DNA of 64,000 nucleotides from Delphinapterus leucas (lineage: Eukaryota; Chordata; Mammalia; Artiodactyla; Monodontidae): positions 16,882,197 through 16,946,196 of the forward strand of contig NW_022098044.1 of assembly GCF_002288925.2 (NCBI RefSeq). The letters run 5' to 3'. This document shows positions 55,411 to 64,000 of the stretch, piece by piece. The notes under the pieces are model-generated. The model had not been told where the DNA came from, searched no databases, and saw only the letters and a program-made list of their open reading frames with translations. Position numbers and translations under genes: made by a program. The stretch's first letter is position 1. Each line of letters opens with the position of its first letter.

Positions 55411-56109
55411 GTGTATACTGGATGGTGATTAAAAATGAATTCCTTACTGTAAAATATAATTTGAAAAACTCAGGGGAAATAAATCAGCCCTGCTGCCTTC
55501 TGTTTTGCGGGCAGATGCATTCAGACCCGTCCCCTTTCTTCAGTCACACCCTCTAGGCTTTTCAGGCCTGGGGGGTGAAGTGGGCAGGCAGGTGTTTACT
55601 TTAGTTGTGTCTGATGTTTCACTTTCCTCCAGTGGCATGGGGTCAGCCATGTGGAGCAAAGGTAACTGACACCCCGGGGCACTGGCTCCCTGGACCGCGG
55701 GCAAACCCGGAAATAGGGACCGCTCACAGCCGGGCTCTGGGAACGAGCCTCACTATTGTCGGAGGACAGAGGAAGAATCTGCTTCCTGTGCCTTCAGGGT
55801 GAGTCCTAAGAGCCCAAGATACACCTCCTTGTAAGAGGAAGTGGTGGGTAGTCCCAGAGTGGAGAAGCTTGCAGGCACGCAAAACTCCCCAACCCTGATG
55901 TCAGAAAACGTCTAAGGAGGCGATTCGAGAAGGATATGAGAATGTTGCTTCTCCTTTATACAGTTTCTCATCCCTCCTGCAGTTCAGCTCTCCCCGGTTG
56001 TTTTATAAAGGAACAGCTGACTCATATTTCCCAAGCAGAAGATACTGGTGAGGAAGGAATATATGACATCATGGATAAACAGAGAAGTCCTTAATTTTTA
56101 ATGTGTATA
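55411..56109. other. Unique stretch of about 700 bp
   Basis: No repeat. A pyrimidine-rich TTTCCTCCAG at 55624-55632 and a GTGAGT at 55799 frame a 55633-55798 interval that mimics an exon, but its open frame does not join in phase to the better candidate at 56662. Confidence 0.35.
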
Positions 56110-56113
56110 ATAG

Positions 56114-56608
56114 TGTTGCAGGAAGGAGGACCCCTTCTAGGGCCCAAGAATGGACTCTTGTCTAACACTTGGAAATGAATTGCCCCAGGAGACACACCTG
56201 CTGACAAAGAAAGAGACTTTATTGGGAAGGGGAGCCTGGGCAGAGAGCAGCAGGGTAAGGAAACCCAGGAGAACTGCTCTGCCACGTGGCTCACAGTCTC
56301 AGGTTTTATGGTGATGGGGTTAGTTTCTGGGTCGTCTCTGGCCAATCATTCTGACTCAGGGTCCTTCCTGGTGGCACGTGCATCGCTCAGCCAAGGTGGA
56401 TTCGAGCGAGAAGGATTCTGGGAGGTTGGTAGGACACATGGACTGGCGTTTCCTTTCTCCTTTTGACTGTTCCCTAATTCTTCTGGTTGATGGTAGCTTG
56501 TTAGTCCTGCGTTCCTTACCGGGAACTCCTGTTGTAAGATAACTCTTGCAAGTGGTTACTATCTTGCCTGGCCAGGGCAAGCAGTTTCGGTCAGTGGTTC
56601 CCCTAACA
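56114..56608 (-). mobile_element. Solo LTR (ERV1-like), 495 bp
   Basis: On the minus strand it begins TGTTAGGGGAACCACTG and ends …TTCCTGCAACA, giving TG…CA ends. A 4-bp duplication ATAG flanks it at 56110-56113 and 56609-56612. AATAAA lies at complement 56218-56223, followed by GTCTCTTTCTTTGTC (GT-rich region). A weak TATA-like CATAAAAC lies at complement 56303-56310. Typical of class I ERV LTRs, but a different family from the LTR at 34453. No internal genes remain. Confidence 0.9.
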
Positions 56609-56661
56609 ATAGTAGAGCATCATAAGTGGGATCTTATTTAAATTGTGTGTGTCTTCCTTAG

Positions 56662-56773
56662 TGGAGCAGTTCAGCCAGGTGACCTGCAGGGAGCTGGGCT
56701 ATGAAGCTAAGATGAATGCCTACGAGGAGACAGAAGGGGACATGGAATCTCAACACAGTGAGAGTTCTGAGCG
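56662..56773 (+). CDS. Candidate host exon (112 bp), partial gene of unknown identity
   Basis: A T-rich tract and AG (TGTGTGTCTTCCTTAG, ending 56661) precede an interval open in only one of three frames. It is followed by GTGAGC at 56774, a strong donor. Phase: two bases (TG) complete a codon from an upstream exon, 36 codons follow, and two bases (CG) are left over. The peptide begins EQFSQVTCRELGYEAKMNAY and continues acidic and serine-rich (EETEGDMESQHSESSE). CRELGY resembles the core of scavenger-receptor cysteine-rich domains, but the rest does not, so no family is claimed. There is no repeat match. The acceptor is 53 bases past a solo LTR. Confidence 0.45.
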
Positions 56774-58692
56774 GTGAGCACACACGGTGGGGCAGGGAGG
56801 GCATGAAATGGTGAGTGCCAATGATGCGCCAGGCATTGTAGTTGGCACTGGGGATTGGGTAGCAAGCAGGACAGAGATTGAGCTGGGATCTAGGTGGGGA
56901 GATTAGCATCATAACAGATGTTAACCAGTCACCCCAATGCCAATCCCTGGCCCTGCCATGGGCACACTGCCATGAGGTCCTGCTTCAAGTTTAGTTTCAG
57001 GTTTCCTGTAGAATTCCTGTTCTGGAGGGGCCCACTGGTACCCTCCCCACACTAGCCACTAGCCCGAATAGGATCTTACTTGAGAAAGTGACATTCCCCA
57101 AGTAACGTCACTGCAATAGAGAAATTCCTCTCTTTGACAGTCAATTCCCTGTGACCAACAGATTAGATGGATGAAGTTTGCGTGAACCGTTCTGTTTGGT
57201 TTTAGAAGCACACACGATAGTTTCCTTCTTTGTCCCTCCAAAGAGCTTTCTTGGCCCCTTGCATCTGAATACGTATTAGATCTTGCTCCTCCATCCCCCA
57301 CCCTCCCTGTCCTATTTATAACTTTCAGCTGTTGGCAGGTCTGCAGTGCTGGCCCTTCTGGGAGACATACGCAGAGCAAGATGCCTGTGGGTTGTCTGGG
57401 AACACGGGTTGGGGTGATGTAGACACCCAGGCCAGTCTTTTCTTTCAGAATTTATAGGGAAGACTTGGCTTTCGAGAGCCAGGGGTTTTGTGATGGAACA
57501 GTCGTGTGCCTGGAGCACAGCGAGCTGGGGTGGGGGGCGCATCCCACTTAGGCCGGAACTGGCTAAAACCAGCTTTTGGACTCACAAATTAGTCAATAAC
57601 TCTCTAGCAAAAATTAGAAATAGCTGTTTCAGTTATAAGTTGTCTTAGCTACAATAACTTTTTTTTTTTCTTTTTAAACAGGAAGTGAGATGTTTGGGAT
57701 AAAATTTAAATAAGGGTTTTGGGCAGAGAGTGTTTTCTGGACCAAAGATGCAAATTTTGGTTTTGACCCAACCAAAGAAGTTGGGTCACTTTGTGGTGTG
57801 TAAATGGGTCTGGTGAGAAATGTGCCAGAAGGAGGTTAGTGGAGGTGGAGACTGATGGATGCTTGGGCTGCCTTTAGGTAGAAATCATCCATGCTAGGCT
57901 GGCCCCGATAAGTGTAAGTGTAAATAATTCCAGATTGACCTCTGATTTCTTTGCTGGGGTTCGGAAAGCTACACTTCCCCAAGGCTTTACCTGCTCATTG
58001 TCAAGGAAATAAACACCATTTGAGAACTTGCTTCCCCAAATCTGATTTTCCTCCTTCTGAGAAGCTGCTGGTGAAGTTCTTGTTTTTAACTCTTTCACCC
58101 ACAATTCTATCCATCAATTCAGTTTGGATCATGAGTCTTTTTCTGTGACTGGAAAGATCCTGCTGGAGCATCATCATCATAATTTTTCCAGAGTTTTTTG
58201 TTTTTTTTTAAATTTTATTTTTTAAGTTGCTCTTCCTGGGATTTATGCCCCTTTAGTTTTTTCACTTCACGAAGCCTCAGATTAAAAAATGTGTTTCCGA
58301 TGCTCAGTATCTTGGCCTGAGATGGGCCCGTAGGGAGGACTTCTTCACCTAAATTTGTCTCGGGCTTTAACACCTCAAACCCGTTCTAGTCCAAGTCAGC
58401 AGAGCTCCAAAACTCCAGGCTGGGGCAGTGAGGTGTGGAGTGTTGCTAACTTATCAGATGAGTCCAGGCACTCAGAGCAGCCCTGGCTCATGGATGGACT
58501 CAGACAAAGTGACTGAGGTCAAAATATTATATCCCCAAAGCCATGTCAAGATGCATCTGTGTAAACTGGAAGGGGAGAAGTGGTCCATCTTTGTCTCAGA
58601 TCATGTAGAGTCCTTGCTGTGAACAAAACAAGCATTTATTCCTGTCTCTTCAGTGTTCTTTGTTCATATGGTTGGTTAAGCTTTCAACCTGG
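56774..58692. other. Largely unique stretch of about 1.9 kb
   Basis: 56813-56910 resembles an antisense L2 end ('…gccaggcattgtagttggcactggggattggg…'). The rest is unassigned. A T-rich tract and ACAG at 57659-57681 mimic an acceptor but lead into a stop. Confidence 0.35.
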
Positions 58693-58890
58693 AGAGTCAC
58701 TTATTTGTTTGTTTTATTGAAGTATAATTGATTTACAATTTCAGTTAGTTTTAGGTGTACAGCAAATTGATTCAGTTTTATATATATATTCTTTTTCAGA
58801 TTTTTGCCCCCTTATAGGTTATTACAAAATATTAAATATAGTTCCCTGTGCTATACAGTAGGTCCTTGTTGGTTGTCTATTTTGTTCATG
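58693..58890 (-). mobile_element. 5'-truncated L1 3' end, minus strand
   Basis: '…ttattgaagtataattgatttacaattt…', '…ggtgtacagcaaattgattcag…', '…ttccctgtgctatacagtaggtcc…' is the antisense L1 3' UTR. Confidence 0.92.
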
Positions 58891-59021
58891 TATTTCTCTC
58901 TTTTGCTGGTACATATTGACCCCATAGGGCAGGGTCTGTGTTTTAGGCCAATCCTTAGTCTCCAGGCTGGTGAGGGAGGAATAGTCAGAATCGAGAGATG
59001 GTTGTTGAATGACTGAGTGAG

Positions 59022-59525
59022 TGTATGATGGTTGACTTTATTGTCAACTTGACTGGGCTAAGGGATGCCCAGATAGCTGGGAAAACAGTATTTCTGGATG
59101 TGTCTATGAGGGTTTTTCCAGAAGAGAAGCATTAGAATCAGTAGACTGAGTAAAGAGCATCCTTACCAGTGCTGGTTGGGCATCTTCCAGTCTGTTGAGG
59201 GCTTGAATAGAACAAAAAGGTGGAAGAAGGGCAAATCTGCTCTCTGCTGGAGCTGAAACATCAAACTTCTGCCCTTAGACATTGGTAGTCTTGGTTCTTC
59301 TGTCTTTGGACTCTGACTGGAACTTACACCATCAGCTCCCTGATTCTCAGTCCTTTGAACTTGAGCTGGATTATACCATGGGCTTTCCTGGTCCTTCAGC
59401 TTGCAGATAGGCAGATTGTGGGAGTTCTCAGCCTCTGTAATTGCATGAGCCAATCCCTATTATCTATCTATCTATTTATCTCTCCATCGATCGGTCCTGT
59501 TTCTCTGGAGAACTCTGACTAGTAG
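59022..59525 (+). mobile_element. MLT2-like (ERVL) solo LTR
   Basis: Starts TGTATGATGGTTGACTTTATTG, 'tcaacttgactgggctaagggatgcccagatagctgg', '…gactgagtaaagagcatcc…', '…gcatgagccaatccc…', a TATC run at 59459-59480, ending 'cctgtttctctggagaactctgactagtaga'. It is forward and closely follows the MLT2 plan. Confidence 0.82.
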
Positions 59526-60872
59526 AGAATCAGTGATCTGTCCCTGGTCTGTGGAGCCAAGGTTGCTGTTATGCTGTTTATCTCAGTGGGGACTTATCCC
59601 AAACAGGGAGGTCTTGGGTGGACCATAAGAGTCTGGGCCAGGCTGCAGGGGGCAAGGAGAACAGAGATGGGTGCTGCCAGGTATGCACTAGGTGGTGACT
59701 GCCCTGACTTCTCAGGGCCTCTGTTTCTTCATTTGTAAAAAGAGCTAATAGAAGATGGTTTCACCAAATGCCTGTACGGTGAGTCCTCTAAAGAACTCGC
59801 TGGCCATCCAGTTTCCTTTTATATTCCTGTAATGCAGAAGGAGAGAGGGAAATTATCCATTTGTGCCCTGCAGTGGTGTATGTGAGGTGGTGGTAATCCA
59901 GGCCAGTGACAGCCAGCCCTGCCAGACCTGCCTGCCCTTTCCAGGGCAAGTATGTAGTCACGCCCTGTCTACTCCGCTGAAATGAAACTTGTAGTTTACA
60001 TAACCTACCCACCCAGATAACTAAAAAGAATAAGGCTTTCACTGTTAAATAAAGAAGAAATAGCAAGAAATATTTATAAGAAAATATTTTGTATTTAATA
60101 ATGAAGTAGAAGTGTTTCAGTGAATGAATTCTGGTTTTTGAGATGTAAGATAATATTCAACTGAATAATTTTGAAACTTTAACAATATTTGACCTTTTAA
60201 AATCAGGGCTAATATATTTATACACGTCTGTAGGATTACCATGAACACAGTTTCTTTAGATGTGCACCTATTCAGGTGTGCTTATTGGCAATCAGGATAC
60301 TGTGATACAGTAGGTAATAGGATTTTCCGAAATGGTGAACAACTTTTGGCATTTGTTCATAAATGAGGAAAAGAATCATTTTTTTTTCATAGTAGTTACA
60401 TTCCTGGAAAACTATCTATGTAAAAAAATTTCCTTGTTTTTGTATCTAAAATGGAGTTAGGTTTCAAGCTCAGTTATTATAAGCAGATTTTTCACCTATG
60501 TGACTGTCTCTAAGTACATTAGACAATTGTACAGGACACAGGACACAGGACACAGGACAATTCTTTATTGTGCAGAACAGTCCCTGCATTGAGACATCTG
60601 ACATCCCTGTTTCCTGGCCGCTGAATGCCAGTAGCCCTTGGGCCCTGCCATCATTATGGCAATGACAACCTCCCCACATTTCTAGCAAGTTCCCTGTGAT
60701 GAGTTTCTGCCCTGTTGGAAACATTTGCTCTGGATGGGCATGCAAAGTTTCTAGACAGGATCGATTACAGACTCAGGATCATCTAGAAAAGAAAACAGTA
60801 AAATCTTTCAGTGAGGGACAGTAGCTAAAAGGGATAAAAAGCAATAATAGGGAACGAGAGGGTATATTACAA
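59526..60872. other. Mostly unique stretch of about 1.35 kb
   Basis: 59715-59760 ('tctcagggcctctgtttcttcatttgtaaaaagag') is a short MIR core trace. The rest is unassigned. Confidence 0.4.
60531..60559. repeat. Heptamer tandem repeat (ACAGGAC x 4)
   Basis: Four perfect ACAGGAC units between two GACAATT motifs (60522-60528 and 60556-60562). Confidence 0.97.
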
Positions 60873-61250
60873 TTTTTTTTGTTGTTGAAGTGTATTTCAC
60901 TTACAATATTATATTAGTTTCAGGTGTACCACATAGTGATTTGGTATTTTTATACATTATAAAATGATAACCATGATAAGTCTAGTTACCATCTGTCACC
61001 ATACAAAGTTATTACAATATTATTGATCATATTCCCTATGTGGTACATTTACATCCCTGTGATTCATTTATTTTGCAACTGGAGAGCTGTACCTCTTAAT
61101 CTCTCCCACCCATTTCACTGCTCACCCCCCACCAGGAACCACCTGTTTGTTCTCTGTACCTCTGAGTCTCTTTCTGTTTTGTTATGTTGTTTCATTTGTT
61201 TTGTTTTTTAGATTCCACAGGTTAAGTGAAATCATATGGTATTTGTCTTT
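60873..61250 (-). mobile_element. L1 3' UTR, minus strand (older subfamily)
   Basis: '…gttgttgaagtgtatttcacttacaatattatattagtttcaggtgtacc…', '…catgataagtctagttaccatctgtcacc…', '…cctctgagtctctttctg…gattccacaggttaagtgaaatcatatgg' is antisense L1. Confidence 0.9.
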
Positions 61251-61296
61251 CAAATAATGAATACTTTTCTTGATTGCACTTGTATCAATTAAAATG

Positions 61297-61370
61297 CGTT
61301 GGGCTGCAAGTAAAGAAAATTCACCTAGAAACAGCTTAATCAATAAGGAAATGCACCCTCACATATGGGG
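61297..61370 (+). repeat. Unclassified old interspersed repeat (possible)
   Basis: '…gttgggctgcaagtaaagaaaattcacctagaaacagc…' resembles the fragment at about 1425-1490. Confidence 0.3.
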
Positions 61371-61414
61371 GAAATTGAGAGGTATGGAATATTGCCAACT
61401 GTGAAATGATTCAG

Positions 61415-61645
61415 TGAGTATATATTCTGGAGCCAGACTAGCTGGGTTTGTATTCTAGACTCACAATTTATTAGCTAGTTGTATTATCTTTGGCAAGTGA
61501 CCTAACTTTTCTCTGTCTCAGTTCTATCATCTGTAAAATGGGGTAGATTGTACCCACCTCATAGGATTAAATGAGTTAATATAGGTAAAAGTGCAGAACA
61601 GGGCTTGGTGCTTAGTGTTAGCTATTATTATTGTCATTAGCATCA
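61415..61645 (+). mobile_element. MIR SINE, near full length
   Basis: '…ctggagccagactagctgggtttgtattct…', 'ctttggcaagtgacctaacttttctctgtctcagttctatcatctgtaaaatgggg', '…aggattaaatgagttaat…' in MIR order. Confidence 0.92.
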
Positions 61646-61679
61646 CAAAAACAGCTTGGCTATTTAGAATCATCTTGAT

Positions 61680-61815
61680 TTTCCTATGGTAAGACCCTGA
61701 GCAGAGAATCCAACCACACTGTAACCAGACTATAGAAACCAAGAGATAATTGCAAGTGTTGTTTTAAACTGTAAGTTTGTTGTATTTTGTTACACAGCAA
61801 CAGAAAACTAATGCA
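61680..61815 (+). mobile_element. MLT1-like LTR 3' end
   Basis: '…agaccctgagcagagaatccaaccacac…', '…gttgttttaaactgtaagtttgttgtattttgttacacagcaacagaaaactaatgcag' is the forward MLT1 end. Only the last ~135 bp remain. Confidence 0.82.
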
Positions 61816-63227
61816 GCTGGCTTCCTCCTAAGGCGGTTTCCTTGGGCGTTTGCAAGAGGGCTGCCAGGAGTAATTGGTGCCAAATACACCTCCAGTGGGA
61901 GAAAAAGGGACCACTTCATTATCTGGTTTTCCTTAAGGACAAAGAAAACTTCTCCAAAAGTCCCCAGAAAATTTTCTCTCGTATCTCATTAATTGATGGA
62001 ATTGGGTCAATGTACTTGCTTCTTAATGAATTGCTGATGGCGGGACTGGTATTACCACAGTTTGTTATGCAATGTCAAGTTTGAAAATGGGACAACTAAA
62101 AATACACTTAAATGGAAAAAAATTGGCAGTGAAGAGATAAGATAAAAAATTATCAAATACTTAAATCTTTTTGTACATTCCATATTCCCATCCGTGGTCC
62201 ACTTTCCAAGCACGTAGAATGAAATCTGGATCCTTGGATTGAATAGAATTTAAGATGTTTGGGGAAGCCCGATCACTGATTGCCTTTGGGAGATGAAGGA
62301 AGGCGGGGTGGGGGTGGGCATCCAGGTTCCGGCCTCAGTCTTGTGTATGTGGAGTTCTGAGGCACCTACGGGATCTCCAATGTTCAGTGGGCAGTTTGAA
62401 AATAGGAATCGTGAGCTTAGCAATGAATGTCAGTGGTGGACTTGAGGGTCCCTTTGGGACTCTCTTCTAAGTGATATTCTCTTTTTCTGTAGAGCTACCA
62501 GCAGGTAAGTGTCTGGCTCAATGTCTTTGTGGCTCTTGGGTAAGAATAGAGTATGTCCTTCATTTGTAAGGTTGCATGATAGCAGATTTAAAACATCTAT
62601 CAGAAGTTATGTATTTACCCAGGATAAAGCCATGCAATAATTCTACAACAGCTAACATTTTCATCTATTTTATACTTGCCCTGATTTTTTTTATGAACCA
62701 TCATTTTATGTCTCATGAAGAGCAGGTTTTATTTCTAATAGAATAGGACAAAAGTAGGTGTGACTTGGAGAAGATTCATGAGGTTGGTGTGAATTGTGTA
62801 TCTGTCAGGGAGCTGGCAGGGGGCAGATGGCACAAGCCAAAAGGTTATTTGGAAAGCTTTAGTGAAAGGACTATTTAAATGCGAGCAGTGATAAGGGAAA
62901 CCCACTGGGGAAGGTGAAGCACCCTGGCGCTAGCAGCAGCCAGGAGCTGTCACCACCCAGAGGGCATGGTTACTGGAACTAGAGTTGTAGCTATAGGAGA
63001 TAACACAGCCACTACCAACCTGCGGTCTAGCAGGGAGGGTGCTGGAGAGTAAATGCCCTGACCTCTTTGTTTGACCTCTAATCTTCAGAGGGCATCCATC
63101 AGAGTGATGCAGTGGGGAAGTGGATCTGGAGGTGCTAATGGGGATTATCCAGCATAGGTCATGTAAAACACACTGTATGTAATCATCTCCTTTTTGATTT
63201 TGTTTTGACACAGAAAGACATTTATGG
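61816..63227. other. Stretch of about 1.4 kb, mostly unassigned
   Basis: 62790-63170 may be an old LTR or similar repeat ('…agtgaaaggactatttaaatgcgag…gggaaggtgaagcacc…cagcagccaggagctgtcacc'), but I cannot name it. A microexon-like site is at 62493-62504. Confidence 0.35.
62493..62504 (+). CDS. Possible 12-nt microexon
   Basis: AGCTACCAGCAG sits between a strong acceptor (ATTCTCTTTTTCTGTAG, ending 62492) and a consensus donor (CAG/GTAAGT, from 62505). Spliced after the exon at 56662-56773 (leftover CG) it would add R-A-T-S and keep the frame. Splice-like pairs this close also occur by chance. No conservation data are available. Confidence 0.2.
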
Positions 63228-63276
63228 TGTGTCCATCCATCCACCCATCCATCCATCCTTCCATCCATCCACCGTT
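63228..63276. repeat. (ATCC)n microsatellite
   Basis: Interrupted ATCC units (TCCATCCATCCACCCATCC…). Confidence 0.96.
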
Positions 63277-63304
63277 CTATCTACTCTGTTTATCTACCTA
63301 ATTC

Positions 63305-63430
63305 TTTTTAAAATAGCAGCTTTATTGAGACATAATTCACATAAAATTACTATGAAATGATCCTTTTGTACCATAAACTTTTCCCTTTTAAAGTGTACAA
63401 TCCAGTGATTTTTACTATATTTACAGTCTT
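63305..63430 (-). mobile_element. Old L1M 3' UTR fragment, antisense
   Basis: '…atagcagctttattgagacataattcacataaaattac…', 'ttaaagtgtacaatccagtg' as in the copies at 8185 and 28986. Confidence 0.8.
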
Positions 63431-63440
63431 TATTGATTTT

Positions 63441-64000
63441 TTAAATGTACATAAGGAAAGTTTTTAAAGACCTGCTATTTGCCCCAAAGCGTGCAGGAAG
63501 TTTGGAGAAACGAATAAGCTGAGAGATATAGCACCAAAACGGTGGTCTTCAAAGATTCTGAGCTGAAAGACCAGCTTTCACATTTCCAGTCCTTGGTGGA
63601 CAGATATGTGGTCACAGTGCACAAGACTTGTTGTAGCCTGGGCCATGTGCACCTCCGTGCGTGAGTCCAGTGATGTCCAAACTGGTCTACATGCTGATCG
63701 ACCAGCCAGATCCCTTGATCTCATGCTTGGATATCATGGCGATTTCAAATTGCTGCACAAGTTCCTAAGTGCTCATTCCCAATTTGTGGACCAGTAAGAA
63801 CAGGTCTCAGACGGGCACTGGTCTGTGAATCACATTTTAAGTAACACTACACTAGAGGAAACGTCTAGAAAATCAGTACCCTTATAGTTTTCTTCCTGGT
63901 TCTCTTTTTTTTTATACACAGATTCTTTTCTCCTAGGTCTTAGTCACCTCCTGGGCTCAGCCGTGGCCTCTGAGCTTCCCCACAAAGCCACGTTGCCATC
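63441..64000. other. Window end, nothing firm recognised
   Basis: No firm repeat. A good acceptor-like tract (CTCTTTTTTTTTATACACAG, ending 63921) lies near the end of the window. In the frame left by the possible microexon it would meet a stop after seven codons. Confidence 0.35.

Noticed and set aside
55633..55798. Exon-like interval with TTTCCTCCAG and GTGAGT
   Set aside because: Its open frame leaves two bases and cannot join the 56662 exon in phase. The frame that would join contains stops.
59719..59786. CTTCTCAG acceptor and ACG/GTGAGT donor flanking a short interval
   Set aside because: The interval is a MIR core fragment, so the splice-like signals are probably chance.
60531..60559. 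Minisatellite with possible function
   Set aside because: Only four 7-bp units between short direct repeats. Slippage explains it.
63228..63276. CRISPR-like or satellite array
   Set aside because: Short 4-bp ATCC units without spacers: an ordinary microsatellite.

Overview
The window is vertebrate nuclear DNA, almost certainly from a cetacean (whale or dolphin). The evidence is the SINE set. At least 14 tRNA-Glu-like SINEs are present, and they open with GGGCTTCCCTGGTGGCGCAG (or its complement). Several carry the GC-rich body that I associate with the cetacean CHR-1/CHR-2 families. They sit beside L1 copies whose 3' ends look cetartiodactyl. The species assignment rests on recognising these families from memory, not on a database search.

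No complete protein-coding gene is visible. The window reads as intergenic or intronic sequence made largely of transposable elements of different ages. Young layer: CHR-type SINEs, many with clear 10-20 bp target-site duplications, and L1 3' ends. Middle layer: two solo LTRs with TG...CA ends and 4-bp target duplications, MLT2-like and MLT1-like LTRs. Old layer: L2, MIR, MER5/MER20-like hAT elements and old L1M pieces. The best host coding candidate is a 112-bp open exon with good splice sites at 56662-56773 (+). A possible 12-nt microexon follows at 62493-62504.

Layout. 1-4.7 kb: SINEs, MIR, L2 and an L1 3' end that contains a 50-bp near-perfect inverted repeat. 4.7-7.2 kb: mostly unique, with a GC-rich patch near 5.8-6.45 kb. 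7.2-8.9 kb: three L1 pieces. 9.0-10.1 kb: an unidentified AT-rich block with protein-like frames. 10.4-20 kb: MIR, MLT2-like, hAT and SINE elements separated by unique sequence. 21.7-25.4 kb: a 3.25-kb minus-strand L1 with both ends present but its middle missing, then a long SINE. 25.5-30 kb: SINE, MIR, old L1, and a nested cluster holding a truncated tRNA-Lys copy (29.19 kb). 31-35.5 kb: L2 split by an L1, and a second L2 split by an L1 that is itself split by a solo LTR. 36.9-44.2 kb: SINEs, a twin-primed (internally inverted) L1 inside an older L1, L2 and MER5A. 44.8-53 kb: MLT1-like LTR, MIR, L2, old L1 and an L1 crossed by a 100-N assembly gap. 53.7-56.6 kb: an MLT2-like LTR split by a SINE and an L1, then a second solo LTR. 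56.66-64 kb: the candidate exon, L1, MLT2-like, MIR and MLT1 pieces, and simple repeats.

I found no new defence system, operon or comparable gene system. The items most worth checking are the tailless tRNA-Lys half retrocopy, the L1 whose 5' end is joined directly to ORF2, and the candidate exon.
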